Shown here piece by piece: positions 52,013-53,605 of a stretch of DNA of 53,605 bases. Below the pieces are notes generated by a model. That model was not told where the DNA came from and made no database searches. It saw only the letters and a program-made list of their open reading frames with translations. The position numbers were made by a program, and so were the translations under genes. Position 1 is the first letter of the stretch. Every line of letters starts with the position of its first letter. The stretch comes from Methanoculleus sp. SDB (lineage in GTDB: Archaea > Halobacteriota > Methanomicrobia > Methanomicrobiales > Methanomicrobiaceae), in NCBI GenBank assembly GCA_001412355.1, contig LKUD01000023.1, forward strand, positions 1 to 53,605. The letters are read 5' to 3'.

Positions 52013-53278
52013 TCAATGATTGATTTTTTTCAGCATCCCCGATATCTTTCCAGCTATTCGCTCAGCCATAAGTGGTGGAACAGCATTTCCAATCTGCGTG
52101 AATTGCGCTGTTCGGGGCCCCTCAAATTTGAAGTCATCAGGAAATGACTGAATTCTCGCTGCCTCTCGCACAGAAATGGAGCGGGCTTGAGCCAAATCGG
52201 GATGAATAAAGTAGTGACCATCTTTGGCGATATGAGCGACAATGGAATGAGAAAGGCCTTCCCCATCTACCACTTTGAACCTGTCGAGGAATGACCTCTG
52301 ATTTTTATGCGTTTTCAGACTATCCGGTAATTCATCGTATTTTAAACGACGTCTCTCGTTATTCCAGAGATTGATTGCAATACGATATATCTCTCTATCC
52401 CTATCGATATGAGGCCGTGCAATATGGTGAGTGAGAATATCGTTCTCATTCCGGATGCCCGACTTTTTCAGGTAAGGATTGACAGATTCAAGATAGTCCA
52501 AACCCGCCCCTTGCATTCCTTCACCCGGCTTAAGAGGGGGCAGATCGGCTAATAAATCCCAGATTGTGTGTTTGCATTCAATCGATTGAAATTCTGGATA
52601 GTCGAGATCGTGTTCTTCTTTCCATCCTATGAAAATGATACGTTTTCTGTTCTGAAGAATTCCGAAATCGGCTGAATTCAATGTTTTTGCCTGGACAGTG
52701 TATCCAATCCTTTTAAATTCTTCCTGAATATTAGAGTAAATACTACCGTTTTTTGCTGTTTTTAGACCAGGTACGTTCTCAAAAATAAAAATTTCTGGTT
52801 TAAATTCGTTTAAAAAATTAATATAATGGCGATACAGATAATTTCTCGGATCAAATTCCATTCTGTTTTCATCCCTACTTCTCCCGATCACAGAATATGC
52901 CTGACATGGTGGGCCACCAACAATTACATCGACATGATCAATGTCCCGCTCTCTCATGATCTGATGTACATCATCTGTGAGTTCCTGCTCGGTTGTATCG
53001 CTTAAGGGAGTTTCAAGAATATTGATGTTATCATTGCCAAGCAACTGATATTGGTCAAGGAATTCAAACCTATCAAATGCTTCTTCTAAATATTCCCTAT
53101 ACAGACTCATTTGGTGCTTTTTTTTCAGTTCATGATACATCGATCTGGTTTCAAGTGTCTTGGCTGCATGACCATTCATCTCGATATGCGACACAAATGA
53201 ATATTGGTGCCGCAGAAAACCTTCTGTAAGGCCTCCTGCACCAGAAAATAGATCGAGAGCGAAATATTGAACTTTCAA
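52013..53278 (-). CDS. dcm: C5-cytosine DNA methyltransferase
   Basis: 421 residues, complete. Motif I DLFSGAGGLTEGF (9-21, SAM binding), motif IV GGPPCQAYSVIGR with catalytic Cys125, motif VI ENVPG (167-171), motif VIII QNRKRIIFIGW, and motifs IX/X RSISVREAARIQSFPD and IGNAVPPLMAERIAG. The target-recognition domain is ~220-330, and its sequence specificity cannot be read from motifs. It methylates cytosine at C5 in a specific site. No restriction enzyme is visible within the window; upstream of this gene the window ends after 327 AT-rich bases. AT-rich composition points to transfer. It forms an operon with the glycosylase downstream. Confidence 0.95.
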   Translation of the reverse strand: MKVQYFALDLFSGAGGLTEGFLRHQYSFVSHIEMNGHAAKTLETRSMYHELKKKHQMSLYREYLEEAFDRFEFLDQYQLLGNDNINILETPLSDTTEQELTDDVHQIMRERDIDHVDVIVGGPPCQAYSVIGRSRDENRMEFDPRNYLYRHYINFLNEFKPEIFIFENVPGLKTAKNGSIYSNIQEEFKRIGYTVQAKTLNSADFGILQNRKRIIFIGWKEEHDLDYPEFQSIECKHTIWDLLADLPPLKPGEGMQGAGLDYLESVNPYLKKSGIRNENDILTHHIARPHIDRDREIYRIAINLWNNERRRLKYDELPDSLKTHKNQRSFLDRFKVVDGEGLSHSIVAHIAKDGHYFIHPDLAQARSISVREAARIQSFPDDFKFEGPRTAQFTQIGNAVPPLMAERIAGKISGMLKKINH

Positions 53279-53605
53279 GATTATAATAAATTATCGTGAG
53301 GAAGAAATAAGATTTGCCTAGAGAATCTGGAGTTGAATAATATTGTGATAATTATTATTGTAGATATTATGTAATATCGATCTGCTCGCATAATAGCTAT
53401 CCTCATATTTCTCGATAATAATAATGTGTTTGTTTCAATTATCTCTTAATTCATTCAATATATTCCTTATTTAAAACGGAGTTTATTTCACTCAATATTG
53501 TCATATGAGCAATTGATGGGTAGTAATAATTTTAAACAGATATTATTTACTATAAGGTAGCGTACACAAAGTGATGTAAAATTGAAGAGTCCCTGTATCC
53601 ACTCT
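53279..53605. other. AT-rich gap upstream of the methyltransferase, no gene seen
   Basis: 327 bases, strongly A/T-rich, with no ORF of protein-like composition. It contains many TTATTA/AATAAT-type words (53290-53440) and probably holds the promoter of the methyltransferase operon; TTATAATAAATTATC at 53279-53293 lies directly before its start codon. The next gene must lie outside the window. Confidence 0.5.

Noticed and set aside
1-53605. CRISPR array, insertion sequence or integrase
   Set aside because: No regularly spaced direct repeats of 25-40 bases and no transposase or integrase reading frame could be found on either strand.

Overview
The window looks like chromosome from a GC-rich euryarchaeon, most likely a methanogen of the Methanomicrobiales (Methanoculleus/Methanofollis-like). 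This is inferred from gene content, not from a marker gene. The supporting features are a TrmB-family regulator, an archaeal-type BtuD with a C-terminal extension, a secreted protein with an archaeal PEF-CTERM tail, a histidine kinase with a TRHDILNQL-type phospho-acceptor box, TATA-like boxes close to start codons, a YhfC membrane protease, a Mrp/NBP35 ATPase and bacterial-type UvrABC. No rRNA, tRNA, CRISPR array or complete insertion sequence was found.

Layout. 1-0.6 kb: AT-rich end with one orphan ORF. 0.6-3.8 kb: btuFCD corrinoid ABC importer (minus strand). 4-5.3 kb: beta-propeller lipoprotein. 5.5-6.9 kb: AAA/DUF4143 ATPase, whose 5' end lies in an array of three evenly spaced palindromes, then a PspC protein. 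7.4-17.1 kb: an unknown conserved protein and uvrB-uvrC, then (after a PEF-CTERM surface protein) uvrA. 17.2-23.9 kb: thioredoxin-domain protein, MBL-rhodanese fusion, 2H phosphoesterase, M23-like protein with an MFS exporter, and a phosphodiesterase. 23.9-30.4 kb: a CopA copper ATPase with a YHS tail, a divergent TrmB-type regulator, and an RND exporter translationally coupled to a small protein resembling a helical part of Ni-CO dehydrogenase. 30.6-33.3 kb: small acidic protein, sensor kinase, Mrp ATPase. 33.5-42.8 kb: a compact alpha-glucan cluster (glycogen synthase, branching enzyme, GH57/DUF3536, 4-alpha-glucanotransferase, phosphorylase). 42.9-43.8 kb: MntA/HepT (MNT-HEPN) toxin-antitoxin pair. 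44-49.8 kb: YhfC protease, DUF4367-like lipoprotein, broken CGGC-domain gene, TauE-like permease, an unknown protein and a Fic protein. 50-51.1 kb: two small genes, one an RNase III-fold protein that has lost its catalytic residues. 51.3-53.6 kb: AT-rich end with a C5-cytosine DNA methyltransferase followed by a Mig/MutY-type DNA glycosylase.

How the genes work together. The glucan cluster can make, branch, trim and phosphorolyse storage polysaccharide, and three of its genes overlap at stop/start codons. The methyltransferase-glycosylase pair makes biochemical sense: the methylase creates 5-methylcytosine, and the glycosylase would remove the thymine left by its deamination. The glycosylase carries Tyr126 and Asp144, the positions I recall for the Mig.Mth active site. 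The two AT-rich ends differ sharply in base composition from the GC-rich core and probably belong to acquired defence-type regions that continue outside the window.

The most unusual observations are the catalytically degenerate RNase III-fold protein (50667-51128), the triple 34-bp-spaced palindromes (6837-6916), the CODH-like small protein coupled to an RND exporter (29988-30362), and the twin operator-like repeats between copA and the TrmB-type gene.
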